From contig NC_067115.1 in NCBI RefSeq assembly GCF_021347895.1, positions 13,463,876 to 13,527,875 of the forward strand: DNA of 64,000 bases, written 5' to 3'. The translations under genes were made by a program, and so were the position numbers. This stretch comes from Acanthochromis polyacanthus. Its lineage: Eukaryota; Chordata; Actinopteri; Pomacentridae. The notes under the pieces are model-generated. The model was not told the DNA's origin. It ran no database searches and saw nothing but the letters and a program-made list of their open reading frames with translations. The stretch's first letter is position 1; each line of letters starts with the position of its first letter. Positions 61,748 through 64,000 of this stretch are shown here, one piece after another.

Positions 61748-62914
61748 CTAAGTTAAATGCTGTGCCATTGTCTCTTTCTGTTGGAAAGCCCCTTTAGTCA
61801 GATTGACGTCTCGATTGAGTGGTTGCATTAGACTGTTGACTTGTTGAGGTATTTCAACAGCCAAAAATGTTGCCAAGGGATCACCAAAATCAGTAGGATT
61901 CATCCTCTCGAGTCGTATCCAGTTGTCATCCTTTTGTTTCTCAGGAAAGCACTCATCAAACCGACCCAGAAGTTTATTCAGATATGTCGTGATTGTTTTC
62001 TTCATAACATTTTTTCCTGCCGCGTTCGTTGCTGTCCCACATGACAGGCAATGGGGAACATGTTAAATCGTTTTTTAGAAACACGACTTTCCCACAAGGA
62101 GATCTCTTTTTGAATGCATCGAATTAATCATATTGTTCAAAAGGTTGTGCCCCCTCCCCTGCACAGACACATTTAAGATGTTTAACTGTTCAAACACATC
62201 AGCAAGGTAAGCAACGTGTGCAAGCCACACACTGTTACTAAACAGGTGTGCAAGAGGCCAATTGTTCTGAGCAAGAAAGGCGATTTCAGCAGAAATTGTT
62301 CCTGTCAGTCCTCATCCCACACGTCTCATGTAAATGAGTAAAACTGCTTTATTTGTTATGTCTGCAGATTCGTCCATTTGTAAGACAAAATGACCACTTG
62401 CCTTAATGCAAAATCCAGTCTGTTGTTTAATGTCATCTGACATGTTTTCAGTCCACCTACTCATAGTGTCATTTGACAGGGATATAGATTTTAGTTTATC
62501 CGCTGCAGATTGATCCAACACCTCCCACACCATGTCCATGGCTGCAGATAAAGGACCTCTGCAATGGTGTGGAGCTTCTTTAGCTTTGCTATACAATGTG
62601 CCACCAGGTAAGATGCATGTGCAAGTGCTTGTTCTTGCTTCAAGCACAAAGAAGTGAGACATTTTTGTGATGAAAATCCATACCTCATATAGTCTGTGTC
62701 GTACCTGCGTTTAGCCCTGCTCAATTAGCATATGCAAACAGACGTTGTGAGTCTTCTTCTATGGTGTGAAATGGCGGGTTTCACCCACCACCTACTGCCA
62801 TTTACCATAAAGGAGTGTGAATCGATGACACTTCATTGATTTTTTTCTTGGCATTTTCTTTGCTCAGGCAAAGGCCCACGACCCACTGGAAACATGGTCA
62901 CGACCCACTCACTG
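61748..62914 (-). mobile_element. hAT-family transposase relic
   Basis: Minus-strand frames at 62662-62312 and 62005-61748, with a shifted link between them, match hAT transposases of the ZBED5/SCAND3 type. They include KLKSISLSNDTMSRWTENMS, then FVLQMDESADITNKAVLLIY with the first catalytic Asp (DES block), and later a VGKS...NMFPI stretch. The transposon end cagtgagtgggtcgtgacc (reverse complement) finishes at 62914. The far end and the C-terminal dimerisation domain are not seen. Confidence 0.75.
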
Positions 62915-62959
62915 CTCTAGACATCATATATGTCTAAGCAATACTTCATTGAAATCCAT

Positions 62960-63520
62960 CCATTAGTTTTTCCCATCCATTTATCCATTCGTCCATCTCT
63001 GTCTGCTTGTTCAGGATCTGGTCACAGTGGCAGCATGCTAACAAAGGCATTCCAGATGTGTATTCCCAGCAGCATTTTCAAGCTCCTCCTGAGGGATCCC
63101 AATGTGTTCCAGGGCCAGATAAGACAGGTAATACCTCCAGCATGTTCTGGGTCTACCTCAGGATTTCTTCCCAGTTGGACGTGACAAGAAAGCCTCTTAA
63201 GTTTGGCATCTAGGAGGTATCCTAAACAGATACCTAAACCACCTCAACTGGCTCCTTATAATGCAAAGGAGCAGTGACTGTATTCCAAGCTTCTTTCGGA
63301 CGTCTGAACTCCTCAGTCTTATCTCTACGGTTGAGTGCCACTTGTATCTGCAATCTCATTCTTTCAGACACTACCCAGAGCTCATTACCATAGGTGACGG
63401 TTAAAGGTTAGATCAACTGGTACACTTAGAGTTCTGCCCTGTGGCTCAGCTTCTTCTTCACCACTATGGTCTGGTGCAATACTGAGATCCAGCAGCTCAT
63501 GGTCAATTTTACCTCCACTC
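62960..63520. mobile_element. Dispersed LINE-like fish repeat
   Basis: Contains tgttctgggtctacctcagg, ttcccagttggacgtg, accacctcaactggctcctt and ttgtatctgcaatctcattc, in the order of a repeat I recall as abundant in fish genomes. Probably a non-LTR fragment; family and strand unresolved. Confidence 0.5.
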
Positions 63521-64000
63521 ATGAACAACATTCTTTCTTCTCTTGGGGCAGCAACAGTGTTTGAGTTGTTTCTTGATCCAAAACAAGTCTATAAATTGAC
63601 TTGTTAAGCCAAAACATTTTTACAAAAGTCCATAATTTGTTACATGTTAAGAGTTCTTAAGCATTCTGGAAAAAAGACGAAAGTTTGAATATTCCATGTA
63701 ATCTGGAATATTCAGCTACTAAACAGACCCATAGGGGAGATTGGTTGGTTTTTAATGCAGCTCAATATCTGTTAAAAAACTGACAAAACACATCATTTCT
63801 TTAGAGCTCAGAGCTTATGACAGGAGGTTTGAACACAGAGAAGTTACCATGAATCCCCAGTGACTCCCTCCCTCAGTAGCTGGGTGCTATATTAAATCCG
63901 ACTATATATTACATTTAAATATAGCATATGATCAGCGTACCTTATGAGATGCGTAGCTTCTACACTAAGACTTCAGTAAACCTTGAAGTTAGAGAATTTT
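63521..64000. other. Right-edge DNA, nothing recognised
   Basis: No gene or repeat recognised. Confidence 0.4.

Overview
This is a nuclear window from a ray-finned fish, probably a teleost. It holds spliced vertebrate genes with canonical GT-AG introns and the usual teleost load of Tc1/mariner, hAT, L2-type LINE and tRNA-derived SINE copies plus long CA/TG microsatellites. Nothing bacterial or viral was recognised. The genes were identified from remembered family sequences; no database search was run.

Layout. (1) 1-527: first coding exon of gsg1l, an AMPA-receptor auxiliary subunit, on the minus strand; the rest lies left of the window. (2) 528-7045: intergenic, with a decayed Tc1-like transposase, two unexplained coding-like fragments, a SINE/LINE tail, a possible MITE and the sec23b 3' UTR. 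(3) 7046-about 17270: a complete sec23b (COPII inner coat) on the minus strand. It has 18 coding exons whose junctions all keep frame and give 766 residues, plus a non-coding first exon and a promoter with a CCAAT box, an ETS-like site and a cluster of ACGT-core bZIP sites. (4) 19.4-22.65 kb: the first two coding exons of a ccdc85a-type gene on the plus strand, head-to-head with sec23b. (5) 22.65-64 kb: no further host exon was recognised. It reads as the large second intron of ccdc85a, or intron plus intergenic DNA, filled with transposon relics.

The main discovery candidate is a short inverted-repeat transposon family present twice: 8148-8700 in a late sec23b intron and 42139-42708 downstream of ccdc85a. 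Both copies have a 19-bp terminal inverted repeat (one end of the first copy is slightly diverged) and an exact 9-bp target-site duplication. About 190 bp of left end and 160-175 bp of right end are shared, but the interiors are unrelated. One interior is an open fragment of a RecQ-like DNA helicase with a Walker A motif; the other is a second copy of the element's own left end plus unrelated DNA. This resembles Pack-type gene capture, or deletion derivatives of a helicase-carrying autonomous element. A second candidate is a near-perfect 65-bp-arm hairpin at 30797-30941 within a segment flanked by exact 13-bp direct repeats.

The three host genes do not form one pathway: synaptic receptor modulation, ER-to-Golgi transport, and junction-associated coiled-coil scaffolding.
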